DNA from: Isoptericola chiayiensis | GTDB lineage: Bacteria > Actinomycetota > Actinomycetes > Actinomycetales > Cellulomonadaceae | Length of the DNA: 64,000 bases | Reading direction: 5' to 3' | Assembly: GCF_013149805.1 (NCBI RefSeq) | Contig: NZ_JABEZT010000003.1 | Location: forward strand, 124,001 to 188,000 | Part shown: positions 35,815 through 43,929 of the stretch, in pieces | Numbering within the stretch: the stretch's first letter is position 1 | How the letters are laid out: each line of letters starts with the position of its first letter | Program-made: the position numbers and the translations under genes | Notes under the pieces: model-generated | The model's database searches: none | The model's input: the letters and a program-made list of their open reading frames with translations, nothing else | Told to the model about the DNA's origin: nothing

Positions 35815-36724
35815 ACTCCCAGTGCCAGGGCTCGTACTTGGAGCCGCCCGGGCGCGCCCAGGCCGGGTTGTCCCAGCCGTAGGTGGGCCCGTGCTGGGCG
35901 AGCCAGTCGTAGCGGTCGCCGGTGTAGGTCTCGGGGCACAGGTCGACGGCGAGACCCCAGCCGTGGTTGGAGGTTCCGGGCGGCGCCACGAGCGACCCCT
36001 TGGCGGCTCGCGCGGCGACCTGCTGGCTGTAGCTGCGGTAGCCGTCGGTGACGCACATGGCCTCGCCGAACGCGGCGACGTAGGCCTCGTTGAGCCGGGC
36101 GAGGGCCACGGCGGCGTCCGCGCGGACCATGGGGCCGCCGTCCCACAGCGAGCACATCTCGGTGCTGGAGATGTTGCCGTTGGTGCCGGCCCCGGTCGCC
36201 TCACCGTCGCAGCCGGGCAGGACGGGCGGCTCGGGTGCGGACTCGACGTCGACGGCGATGTCCTCGGACGGGATGGCCGCGTCGTCGGCGACGACCAGTC
36301 CGGCAGAACCGGGGGCGGTCCGGGCGCTGCGCTCGCCGCTGCGGGAGGCGGCCTGGCTGCGTTCGGCGACGAGCTCGGAGCGCCGTTCGGTGCTGGCCTC
36401 GGTACCGAGCGCGGTGCCGGAGTCGGCGGGCTCGGGCGTGGCCCGGATGCCGGACGCCGAGGTGTCCGGCGTCGCGGAGTGCGGGACGCCGGTGGTCCCG
36501 GAGGCCACGGACAGCCCGGTGGTGGTCGCCATCGTGACGGCGAGGCCGACACCGAGGCTCACGGGCCAGCTCTTCGGCGCCAGCGAGGACCAGGTGGGTC
36601 CGCTGCGTCGCTGCCGCGGTGCCGGACCGGCGACGTGCCGTCCGGCGTGCTTGGCGGTGGTGCGGCTGCGGGTGGTGCGAGGTGCGGTCGGCGCGGGGTC
36701 GGCCGCGTGCCGGGCGTGCTTCAT
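35777..36724 (-). CDS. M15/VanY-type D-Ala-D-Ala carboxypeptidase, membrane-anchored
   Basis: 315 residues: a basic N-terminus, one hydrophobic segment (SWPVSLGVGLAVTMATTTG, about 50-70), a Ser/Ala/Glu-rich spacer, and a C-terminal VanY domain with the zinc and catalytic residues SNHGWGLAVDLC and the final WHWEF. It would trim peptidoglycan peptides outside the membrane. The start ATG overlaps the stop of a 26-codon leader frame (ATGA) and has no ribosome site of its own. A c-di-AMP riboswitch lies upstream, as for many actinobacterial wall hydrolases. Confidence 0.88.
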   Translation of the reverse strand: MKHARHAADPAPTAPRTTRSRTTAKHAGRHVAGPAPRQRRSGPTWSSLAPKSWPVSLGVGLAVTMATTTGLSVASGTTGVPHSATPDTSASGIRATPEPADSGTALGTEASTERRSELVAERSQAASRSGERSARTAPGSAGLVVADDAAIPSEDIAVDVESAPEPPVLPGCDGEATGAGTNGNISSTEMCSLWDGGPMVRADAAVALARLNEAYVAAFGEAMCVTDGYRSYSQQVAARAAKGSLVAPPGTSNHGWGLAVDLCPETYTGDRYDWLAQHGPTYGWDNPAWARPGGSKYEPWHWEFTAAVEAAGGVS

Positions 36725-36801
36725 CGACGACCCGTCGCGGCGGAGTGTGCGGCCTGGGGCCGCGAGAGCGCGGGGTGGTGGCCCGTGGTGCGCGCTGGCA
36801 T
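36721..36801 (-). CDS. Leader ORF coupled to the VanY-type peptidase
   Basis: 26 codons starting MPARTTGHHP, with GGAG (36808-36811) 6 nt before ATG 36801; a second in-frame ATG at 36807 abuts it. The stop overlaps the peptidase ATG as ATGA. It begins 11 bases after the riboswitch 3' end and supplies the only visible ribosome site for the peptidase. Probably serves translational coupling rather than encoding a functional peptide; this is inference. Confidence 0.6.
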   Translation of the reverse strand: MPARTTGHHPALSRPQAAHSAATGRR

Positions 36802-36812
36802 CGGCATCTCCT

Positions 36813-36962
36813 GGCGCCTGCGAGGTTAGCTGTCGGGTTCGGGTCGGAGACTGACCCGGCCGGCAGGGCTGCTGCGCGGCTTCACCCCGAGGACACCGTG
36901 GTGCCCGTGAGTGGGTCCCCCGTCCCTGTCGTCTGCGTCGATGGTGGTCCGGGGCGGTGACA
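36813..36962 (-). promoter_or_regulatory. c-di-AMP riboswitch (ydaO-yuaA class)
   Basis: On the minus strand the ydaO hallmarks appear in order: GACGGGGGACCC (36913-36924), GGGGTGAAGCC (36878-36888), CCCGAACCCGACAGCTAACC and finally CTCGCAGGCG (ending near 36815). These match the c-di-AMP riboswitches upstream of actinobacterial rpf and wall-hydrolase genes. Binding normally lowers expression of the downstream hydrolase. The exact 5' limit is approximate. Confidence 0.93.
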
Positions 36963-37012
36963 GGGCTCGGCGCCCGCACCGGACGGCCCGCGGTCGTCGT
37001 GGGCTGCCTGGA

Positions 37013-37040
37013 CCCTATCCCTCCGACCCGCAGATGTCAC
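37013..37040 (-). promoter_or_regulatory. Candidate promoter for the riboswitch-peptidase transcript
   Basis: On the minus strand TGACAT (37035-37040) and TAGGGT (37013-37018) are 16 bp apart and lie about 50 bp upstream of the riboswitch, a fair match to actinobacterial housekeeping promoters. Confidence 0.5.
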
Positions 37041-37093
37041 GGTAAGGTCACGGGCGCGCCGGAAGGGTGGACGGCGACCGGCCGGCCGCCCCG

Positions 37094-37300
37094 TCAGGCC
37101 TCGTCGTCGTGGGCGTGCCGCAGGCTCCAGGCCACCACGGCGACCAGCATGCCGAGCGACGGCCCGAGCGCGACACCCAGCCCCACGTTGCCGACGACGG
37201 CCCCGACGACGACGCCCGCGGCACTGCCGAAGACCACGCCCATCGCGATCCACATGCCCAGTCCGGCCTCGGAGTCCGGCGTGCTGTCCTCGTCCGTCAT
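37094..37300 (-). CDS. Small Gly-rich membrane protein
   Basis: 68 residues: acidic N-terminus, two hydrophobic segments rich in Gly/Ala/Val (MWIAMGVVFGSAAGVVVGAV and the following VGLGVALGPSLGMLVAVV) with spaced glycines, and a short tail ending HDDEA. Looks like a helix hairpin with glycine-zipper spacing. It lies just upstream of the peptidase promoter on the same strand. No family recognised. Confidence 0.6.
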   Translation of the reverse strand: MTDEDSTPDSEAGLGMWIAMGVVFGSAAGVVVGAVVGNVGLGVALGPSLGMLVAVVAWSLRHAHDDEA

Positions 37301-37361
37301 GGGACCCGACCGTACCGCCCGGTCCGCCGGCCGGCGTCGGCGCCGTGCCATGCTCGGAGCC

Positions 37362-38210
37362 ATGACGACCGAGGGTGCGTGGCCGGCCGCCGTCGCGCAC
37401 GTGCGCGACCGGTCGCGCGGTGGCCCGGTGCCGCCGTCGTCCCGCGTGGTGCTGCACTTCCACCCGGACGCCCCGGCGGGTGACGGCACCGTGATGGAGG
37501 CGCTGGCCGAGCACGGCGTCTACCGGTCCCAGTTCGAGACGGGGACCTCCAACGGGGGGCTCACCGCCTACCCGGGCGGCGACCGCTGGCGGTGGGAGAG
37601 CCGCCTCTTCGGCGGTGTGTACGACGACGGTCCCGCGGCCGGGCGGCCGCGGTACGGCGCGCTGCTGCTCGACGGCGACCCCTACGGTGCTGCGCCGCGC
37701 TTCGGATCCGCCTACCTGCGGCTGCGGGCGCACCTGCTGGCTCGGATGACCTTCGCCTACCCGGACAGCGCCCACGCGCCGCGGCACGTCGGGACGGCGG
37801 ACCGGTTCGACCTGGCCGCGCGACTGCTCGCCGAGCCGCGCCCGGATCCGCTGGACCGCTACGTCGAGGCGCACGTGCACGGCGGGGTGGTGGTCGCCGA
37901 CCACGTCGAGGCGGTGGTGCTCGACCCGTCGTACCGCGGGACGCCGGTCGCCCACGCGGCGCGACGCCTGCGCTGCCCCGTCGAGTGGCACCCGGGCTAC
38001 CTGGCCGCGCTGACGGCGTTCGACCCCGACTACCGCGGCGCGGCACCGGTCGCGCTCGCGGAGCGGATCGCCGGCGGCGGTGAGCTCACCCCGGCACGGC
38101 TCGGCCCGTGGCGACGCGCCGACGTGGATGCCCGCACCCTGAAGCAGGTGTGGCACCTGCTGGCCCGGTACGGGCGACGCGCCGGACCTCACCGCCGCGC
38201 GCGGTCGTGA
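37362..38210 (+). CDS. DUF3626 family protein
   Basis: About 282 residues with the DUF3626 pattern: VVLHFHPDAP, VMEALAEHGVYRSQFETGTSNGGLTA (split), WRWESRLFGG, YGALLLD and the VEWHPGY near the end. Function unknown in the literature I know; conserved His, Glu and Asp residues suggest an enzyme, perhaps of toxin-like or ADP-ribosyl type, but I would not assign one. ATG 37362 or 37350. The 3' end overlaps the convergent MarR gene by 22 bp. Confidence 0.8.
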   Translation: MTTEGAWPAAVAHVRDRSRGGPVPPSSRVVLHFHPDAPAGDGTVMEALAEHGVYRSQFETGTSNGGLTAYPGGDRWRWESRLFGGVYDDGPAAGRPRYGALLLDGDPYGAAPRFGSAYLRLRAHLLARMTFAYPDSAHAPRHVGTADRFDLAARLLAEPRPDPLDRYVEAHVHGGVVVADHVEAVVLDPSYRGTPVAHAARRLRCPVEWHPGYLAALTAFDPDYRGAAPVALAERIAGGGELTPARLGPWRRADVDARTLKQVWHLLARYGRRAGPHRRARS

Positions 38211-38641
38211 TCCTCCGCGTGCTCCCGGGCGAACCGGCCGAGGAGTCGTGCGAGGTCCGCGACGTCGCCGTCGTCCCACCCGTCGAGCAGTGCCCGGAGC
38301 CGTTCGAGACGGTGCGCGGTCGCTCGTCGGGCGAGCGCGGTGCCGGCCTCGGTCGGGGCGACGACGGTCCGGCGGGGGTCGTCGGGGGCGGGGGAGCGGC
38401 GCACGACGCCGGCACGTCCGGCCCGGGTGACGAACCGGCTGGCCGTGGAGTGCGCGACGTCGAGGCGGGCCGCGATCTCGCCGATGCTCTGCCCCCCGGC
38501 GGGGAGCCCGTCGAGCACGAGCAGCGTGGACAGCTCGAGGCGGCGGCCGGCGTCGTCCAGCACGTCGGGGGCGGCGAGGAAGCGGCGCAGGTCCACCAGC
38601 GCACGGTCGACGGTCTCGAGGTCTCCACGGCGGTCCGGCAT
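38189..38641 (-). CDS. MarR-family regulator divergent from SDR genes
   Basis: About 150 residues with the MarR winged helix (IGEIAARLDVAHSTASRFVTRAG, then the DDPRRTVV wing) and flanking dimerisation helices. ATG 38641 leaves 17 bp to the divergent SDR start; an in-frame ATG at 38656 would leave two. It most likely controls the neighbouring NAD(P)-binding genes. TACATG (38641-38646) and TACATG (38653-38658) repeats in the gap are candidate sites. Confidence 0.85.
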   Translation of the reverse strand: MPDRRGDLETVDRALVDLRRFLAAPDVLDDAGRRLELSTLLVLDGLPAGGQSIGEIAARLDVAHSTASRFVTRAGRAGVVRRSPAPDDPRRTVVAPTEAGTALARRATAHRLERLRALLDGWDDGDVADLARLLGRFAREHAEDHDRARR

Positions 38642-38658
38642 ACATGTGCGATACATGC

Positions 38659-39546
38659 ATGATCCTGGTGACGGGTGCGACGAAAAACGTCGGAGCCGTC
38701 GTGGCGCGCGAGCTGCGGGCGCACGGCGAGCCGCTGCGTCGCGCCGTCCGCCGGGCGAACCCCGAGGCGTACGACGAGGTCACGTTCGACTTCACCGACC
38801 CCGGGACGTGGTCGGACGCGTTCGACGGCGTCCGGTCGATCTTCCTCGTCCGGCCCCCGGCGCTCGGCAACGTGCGCCGCGACCTGCTGCCCGCCGTCGC
38901 CGCCGCCCGCGCCGCCGGGGTGGAGCACGTCGTCTTCCTGTCCCTGCAGGGCGCCGAGCGCAACAAGGTGGTCCCGCACGCCACCGTCGAGTCGTGGCTG
39001 CGCGGGTCCGGCCTGGACTGGACATTCGTCCGCGCCTCGTTCTTCTCCCAGAACCTGTCCACCACGCACGCGGCGGACGTCCGCGACCGCGACGAGATCG
39101 TCGTCCCGGCCGGCGGCGGCGCGACGGCGTTCGTCGACGCGGACGACGTCGGTGCGGTCGCGGCGGCCGCCCTGATCGACCGTGCGGGCCACGCCGGCGC
39201 CGCCTGGACGGTCACCGGCCCCCGCTCGCTGACGTACGAGCAGGTCGCGCAGATCCTCACGGACGAGCTGGGACGGCCGATCCGCTACACCCGCCCCGGC
39301 ATGCTGCGCTACGCCCGGCACGCCCGGCGCCGGCTCGGCATGCCGTGGCCGATGGTCGCCGTGACCACCGCGATCTACACCACCGCGCGGCTCGGCCTCG
39401 CCGCCGGGCTCAGCGACGACGTGCGCACCGTGCTCGGCCGCGAACCCGTCGACCTCGCCGAGGTCGCCCACCGCGAGCGCCGCGCCTGGATCCCGGGGAC
39501 GCCGGGGTCCGCGCCCGCCGACACCACCGACCCGGAGGAACTCTGA
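38659..39546 (+). CDS. NmrA-like NAD(P)H-binding protein (atypical SDR)
   Basis: 295 residues. Rossmann start MILVTGATKNVGAVVARELR with the GxxxxG pattern, the SLQGAERN strand, and the NmrA/QOR2-type HATVESWLRGSGLDWTFVR segment (split). These proteins sense redox state or reduce quinones. ATG 38659 is chosen because the Rossmann strand begins there. The stop overlaps the next gene start (TGATG), so the two are an operon. Confidence 0.88.
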   Translation: MILVTGATKNVGAVVARELRAHGEPLRRAVRRANPEAYDEVTFDFTDPGTWSDAFDGVRSIFLVRPPALGNVRRDLLPAVAAARAAGVEHVVFLSLQGAERNKVVPHATVESWLRGSGLDWTFVRASFFSQNLSTTHAADVRDRDEIVVPAGGGATAFVDADDVGAVAAAALIDRAGHAGAAWTVTGPRSLTYEQVAQILTDELGRPIRYTRPGMLRYARHARRRLGMPWPMVAVTTAIYTTARLGLAAGLSDDVRTVLGREPVDLAEVAHRERRAWIPGTPGSAPADTTDPEEL

Positions 39547-40184
39547 TGCACCTCGCCCTGATCGGAGCCACCGGCCGCACTGGCCGGCACGCCCTGACGA
39601 TCGCGCTCGAGCGTGGGCACGACGTGACCGTCCTGGTCCGTGACCCGGCCCGGCTGGACGCCACGCACCGCGACCGGGTGCGCGCCGTCGTCGGGGAGTC
39701 CACCGACACGTCCGCGCTGGCCGACCTGCTCACCGGTGCCGACGCCGTCGTCTCCGCGCTGGGCCCCACCTCCAAGGAGCGCGACCTGCACACCCGCACC
39801 GCGCGGGAGCTCGTCGCGCTGATGGCCGTCTCGGGGCCCCGGCGGTTCGCCGGAGTCAGTGGCGCGGGCATCGACGTGCCGGGCGACCTGAAGGCCGGCA
39901 AGGACAGGGCGATCAGCTGGCTGATCCCCACGCTCGGCGGCGCCGTCGTCAAGGACAAGCCCGCCGAGTACGCAGTCTGGGCCGACTCGGGGCTCGACTG
40001 GACGCTGGTGCGTCCCCCGCGCCTGGTCGACGGCGAGCCCACCGGCCGGCTCGAGCACGACGCGCACCGCTCGACCCGCTCCACGTCGATCCGCCGTGCC
40101 GACCTCGGCGTGTTCCTCGTCGACGTCGTCGAGCAGGACATGTACCCGCGCACCGCGCCGTTCGTGGCGACCGCGAAGGGCTGA
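39546..40184 (+). CDS. NAD(P)H-binding SDR-like protein
   Basis: 212 residues with MHLALIGATGRTGRHALTIA (NAD(P) loop GATGRTG) and a GVSGAGID strand in the NmrA/BVR-B group. The C-terminal SIRRADLGVFLVD segment is typical. Coupled to the preceding SDR gene. Likely flavin, biliverdin or quinone reductase-like; substrate not readable. Confidence 0.88.
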   Translation: MHLALIGATGRTGRHALTIALERGHDVTVLVRDPARLDATHRDRVRAVVGESTDTSALADLLTGADAVVSALGPTSKERDLHTRTARELVALMAVSGPRRFAGVSGAGIDVPGDLKAGKDRAISWLIPTLGGAVVKDKPAEYAVWADSGLDWTLVRPPRLVDGEPTGRLEHDAHRSTRSTSIRRADLGVFLVDVVEQDMYPRTAPFVATAKG

Positions 40185-40279
40185 CGGCCGGCGGGACCGG
40201 CGGACGTCTGGCCTGCACGTTCGGCCTGCGGTCCGGGCCGAGGCGTGGAAGCATCGCGACTGCCCGGGGTGCAGAGCGC

Positions 40280-41329
40280 GTGGGGGTCGACGTGAAGACG
40301 GTGATCGGCGAGGTCGAGCAGGCGGTCTCCACCGGTTCGTTGCCGGGCTGGGGCCTGGTGGACGAGCTGGTGCACGTGGTTCACGACCGGTACCGGTCGC
40401 ACGACGAGGGGGTCGTGGCCACCTACATCCCGGTGCTGGCGGACGCCGACCCGGGCGCGTTCGGGGTGTGCGTCGCGGAGACCTCCGGGGGCATCCACGA
40501 GGCGGGGGACACCGGCGTCGACTTCTCCGTGCAGTCCATCTCGAAGGCGTTCGTCTACGCCCTCGTGTGCGAGGCGCTCGGGCACGAGGCCGTGCGGGAG
40601 CGCGTCGGGGTGAACAACACGGGCCTGGGGTTCAGCTCGGTGATGGCGCTCGAGCTCAACGAGGGCCATCCGATGAACCCGATGGTCAACGCCGGGGCGC
40701 TCGCCACTACGGCGATGATGCCGGGCAGCTCGTTCGCCGAGCAGTGGGAGAACGTCCGCACCGGGCTGTCCCGGTTCGCGGGGCGCCAGCTCGCGCTCGA
40801 CGGCGAGGTGTACCGCTCGGAGTCCGCCACCAACATGCGCAACAAGGCGATCGCCCGGCTGCTGCAGAGCTACGGGCGCATCGACCTCGACCCGCTGGGT
40901 GTCGTCGACGTCTACACCCGGCAGTGCTCGCTGCTGGTCACGGCGCGGGATCTCGCGGTCATGGGTGCCACGCTCGCCGACGGCGGGGTCAACCCGCTCA
41001 CCGGCGACCGGGTGGTCTCGGGCCAGGTCTGCCGGGACACCCTCGCGGTCCTCGCGTCGACGGGGATGTACGAGCGGTCGGGGGAGTGGCTCTTCGAGAT
41101 CGGGTTGCCCGCCAAGTCCGGGGTGTCGGGCGGCATCGTCGCCGTCGCCCCCGGCAAGGGCGCCATCGGCACGTTCTCCCCGCGACTCGACCCGGCGGGC
41201 AACAGCGTCCGCGGCCAGCGCGCCACCGGCTACCTGTCCCGCGCCCTGGGTCTCAACGTCTTCGCCTCCGCCGCCCGCGTGCCGGAGCGCGACGTCCCCC
41301 CCGCCGAGCTGACGAAGGACGACCGGTGA
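40280..41329 (+). CDS. glsA: Glutaminase A
   Basis: 349 residues. Hydrolyses glutamine to glutamate and ammonia. Beta-lactamase-like fold with the SxxK dyad in FSVQSISKAF, the NPMVNAGALAT segment, the YxxQCSLLVTARDLAVMGATLA region and the KSGVSGGIVAV stretch. The GTG at 40280 is a likely start (40292 is an alternative). The stop overlaps the MFS gene start (GTGA). Confidence 0.95.
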   Translation: MGVDVKTVIGEVEQAVSTGSLPGWGLVDELVHVVHDRYRSHDEGVVATYIPVLADADPGAFGVCVAETSGGIHEAGDTGVDFSVQSISKAFVYALVCEALGHEAVRERVGVNNTGLGFSSVMALELNEGHPMNPMVNAGALATTAMMPGSSFAEQWENVRTGLSRFAGRQLALDGEVYRSESATNMRNKAIARLLQSYGRIDLDPLGVVDVYTRQCSLLVTARDLAVMGATLADGGVNPLTGDRVVSGQVCRDTLAVLASTGMYERSGEWLFEIGLPAKSGVSGGIVAVAPGKGAIGTFSPRLDPAGNSVRGQRATGYLSRALGLNVFASAARVPERDVPPAELTKDDR

Positions 41330-43002
41330 CCGCACCGGAACCCGCCGCGACGGCGCCCGCCACCGAGGAGCGACGCTCCTGGCTGCCGATGGTGTGCCTC
41401 TTCCTCGCCCAGGTCCTCATGTCCTTCAACGTCGCGGCGCTGCCCGTCTCGCTGGGCGGCATGGTCGAGGACTTCGGCGTCCCGCCCACCGTGGTGAGCT
41501 CCACGATCGTCGTCTACGGCCTGGTCGTGGCAGCGCTGGTCATGACCGGCGCCAAGATCGGCCAGCGGGTCGGCTGGGTGCTCGTCTTCCGCGTCGTGGT
41601 GGTCACGTTCGGCGTCTCGGCGCTGCTGATGATCCTCTCCCCGACGGTGGGATGGGCGATCGCGGGGCAGTCGCTCGCGGGGGCCTCGGCGGCGATCATC
41701 GTGCCGGCGCTCGTGGCGCTCATCGCGGAGAACTACCGCGGTGCGCAGCAGGCGACGGCGATCGGTGCGCTCGGGTCGGCACGCGCCATCTCCGGGGTGT
41801 CCGCGTTCTTCCTCGGCGGTGCCCTCGGCACGCTGGTCGGGTGGCGGCCCGTGTTCGGCATCGTGCTGCTGCTGGCGGTCGCGGTGCTGGCCTTCAGCTT
41901 CACCCTGCGGTCCGACGGCGGCAACGCGGACGTGCACATCGACGTCGTTGCCGCCGTCCTCATCGGCGTCGCGGTCATGCTGCTCACGCTCGGGTTCAAC
42001 AACCTCAACACCTGGGGGCTGTTCTACGCCACGCCGGACGCGCCGTTCGACGTCGGCGGCGTCTCGCCGGCACCGGTGCTCGTGCTGTGCGGCGTCGTCC
42101 TCGGCCAGACGTTCTTCTGGTGGACCCGGCGACGCATGGCGGCCGGCGAGGTGCCTCTCGTGGACCTGAGCGTGCTGGCCTCGCCGCGGGAGCGGGCGGC
42201 GGTGTACGCGATGTTCATCATCGTCGCCCTCGAGGGCGCCCTGAACTTCACGGTGCCGCTGTACATCCAGATCGTGCAGGGCCGCACCCCGTTCGACACG
42301 GCGCTCGCGATGATGCCGTTCAACCTCACGGTGTTCGTCACCGCGACGCTCGTGGTGCGGTTCTACCGGCGCTACCCGCCGAGGACCATCGGGGTGTTCG
42401 GCTTCGTGCTGACCACCGCCGCGCTGCTCTGGCTCTCGTTCGTCGTGACGAACAACTGGGAGACGCTGCCGACGATCCTGGGTCTGTTCGTCTTCGGCGT
42501 CGGGCAGGGTGCGCTGGTCACCCTGGTGTTCAACGTGCTGGTGACCGCCGCACCGACGTCGCGTGCCGGCGACGTCGGTTCGATCCGGGGCACGACGCAG
42601 AACCTCGCCTCGGCGGTCGGCACCGCGATCGCCGGGGCCCTGCTGGTGACGCTGCTGTCGTTCAACGTGGGCCGCGCCGTCGTCGAGCACGTCGAGATCC
42701 CGCCGTCGCTCGTGGCGCAGGTCGACCTGGACGCCGTGAACTTCGTCAGCAACGACGAGCTGCGCGGGGTCCTGGAGGACACCGACGCCACGCCCGAGCA
42801 GGTCGAGGCCGCCGTCGAGGTCAACGAGGAGACGCGGCTCGACACGCTCCGGCTCGGGCTGCTGATCCTCGCCGGGGTGAGCGCCACCGCCATCCTGCCG
42901 GCGAGTCGGCTGCCCGGCTACACCCCCGACGAGATCCCCGACCCGGAGACGTCCGGTGGTCCCGACCCCGAGCCTGACCGCGACGGCCGGTCCCGGGTGT
43001 GA
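41326..43002 (+). CDS. MFS transporter, DHA2-like (14 TM)
   Basis: 558 residues with about 14 membrane helices and the motif-C-like GALGSARAISGVSAFFLGGALG segment (split). A large acidic loop (about 455-505: EDTDATPEQVEAAVEVNEET) precedes the last helix. It overlaps glsA by GTGA, so it may move glutamate, glutamine or a related compound; that substrate guess rests only on the operon. Family members are drug exporters. Confidence 0.88.
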   Translation: MTAPEPAATAPATEERRSWLPMVCLFLAQVLMSFNVAALPVSLGGMVEDFGVPPTVVSSTIVVYGLVVAALVMTGAKIGQRVGWVLVFRVVVVTFGVSALLMILSPTVGWAIAGQSLAGASAAIIVPALVALIAENYRGAQQATAIGALGSARAISGVSAFFLGGALGTLVGWRPVFGIVLLLAVAVLAFSFTLRSDGGNADVHIDVVAAVLIGVAVMLLTLGFNNLNTWGLFYATPDAPFDVGGVSPAPVLVLCGVVLGQTFFWWTRRRMAAGEVPLVDLSVLASPRERAAVYAMFIIVALEGALNFTVPLYIQIVQGRTPFDTALAMMPFNLTVFVTATLVVRFYRRYPPRTIGVFGFVLTTAALLWLSFVVTNNWETLPTILGLFVFGVGQGALVTLVFNVLVTAAPTSRAGDVGSIRGTTQNLASAVGTAIAGALLVTLLSFNVGRAVVEHVEIPPSLVAQVDLDAVNFVSNDELRGVLEDTDATPEQVEAAVEVNEETRLDTLRLGLLILAGVSATAILPASRLPGYTPDEIPDPETSGGPDPEPDRDGRSRV

Positions 43003-43081
43003 CGCGGGTCTCCGTTGACCTCGAGCGGGGTCGAGGTCCTACGTTCGAGAAGATCCGTCCCTCCGACCCGAAGGACTCGCG

Positions 43082-43702
43082 ATGACCGTCTACACGCTGC
43101 CCGACCTGCCCTACGACTACAGCGCGCTCGAGCCGCACATCAGCGGCAAGATCATGGAGCTGCACCACGACAAGCACCACGCCACCTACGTCGCGGGCGC
43201 CAACACCGCGCTGGACAAGCTGGCCGAGGCGCGCGAGTCGGGCGACCTCGCGGCGGTGAACCTGCACGAGAAGAACCTCGCGTTCAACCTCGGCGGGCAC
43301 ACCAACCACACCATCTTCTGGCACAACCTGTCCCCCGAGGGCGGCGGCGAGCCCACCGGCGAGCTGGCCGAGGCCATCAAGGACCAGTTCGGCTCCTTCG
43401 CCGCGTTCCAGGCCCACTTCGCCGCCACCGCCACCGGCATCCAGGGCTCCGGCTGGGCCGTGCTCGGCTGGGACTCCCTCGGCCAGAAGCTGCTGATCTT
43501 CCAGCTCTTCGACCAGCAGGCCAACGTCCCCGTCGGCATCACCCCGCTGCTCATGCTCGACATGTGGGAGCACGCCTTCTACCTCGACTACCTCAACGTC
43601 AAGGCCGAGTACGTCAAGGCGTTCTGGAACATCGCCAACTGGGCCGACGTCGCCGCCCGCCTCGAGCGCGCCCGCACCCAGACCGCAGGCCTCATCGCCT
43701 GA
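43082..43702 (+). CDS. sodA: Superoxide dismutase (Mn/Fe type)
   Basis: 206 residues. Metal ligands: His in [10 protein letters not shown], His in HTNHTIFW, Asp and His in [11 protein letters not shown]. Gly-Ser-Gly-Trp near the centre and the [13 protein letters not shown] block are standard. No signal peptide: cytosolic form. Removes superoxide, producing peroxide that the catalase encoded 230 bp downstream could consume. Confidence 0.97.
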   Translation: MTVYTLPDLPYDYSALEPHISGKIMELHHDKHHATYVAGANTALDKLAEARESGDLAAVNLHEKNLAFNLGGHTNHTIFWHNLSPEGGGEPTGELAEAIKDQFGSFAAFQAHFAATATGIQGSGWAVLGWDSLGQKLLIFQLFDQQANVPVGITPLLMLDMWEHAFYLDYLNVKAEYVKAFWNIANWADVAARLERARTQTAGLIA

Positions 43703-43720
43703 CGCCCCGTTGCGCGCGAC

Positions 43721-43775
43721 GAGCGTGCCGGGTTCTTCCTCACCACGGGCCGGTCGGGAAGAACCCGGCACGCTC
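43721..43775. terminator. Long inverted repeat after sodA
   Basis: 19-bp perfect arms (43721-43739 and 43757-43775) around a 17-nt loop, beginning 18 bp after the sodA stop. Strong hairpin in either direction; likely terminator or message stabiliser. Confidence 0.85.
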
Positions 43776-43929
43776 GATGCGTTCTCGGACCCTCCCTAGG
43801 GAGGCCGGAACCTTGCTGACCTGCAGGATCGTTGCCCCGGTCGCGGGCCCGGGACGCCGCGCGCAGACTGGTGGGCGTCCCCGAGGCGCCGCGAACCGGT
43901 GCCCGCCGACGACGAGGAGGCACGCACCG

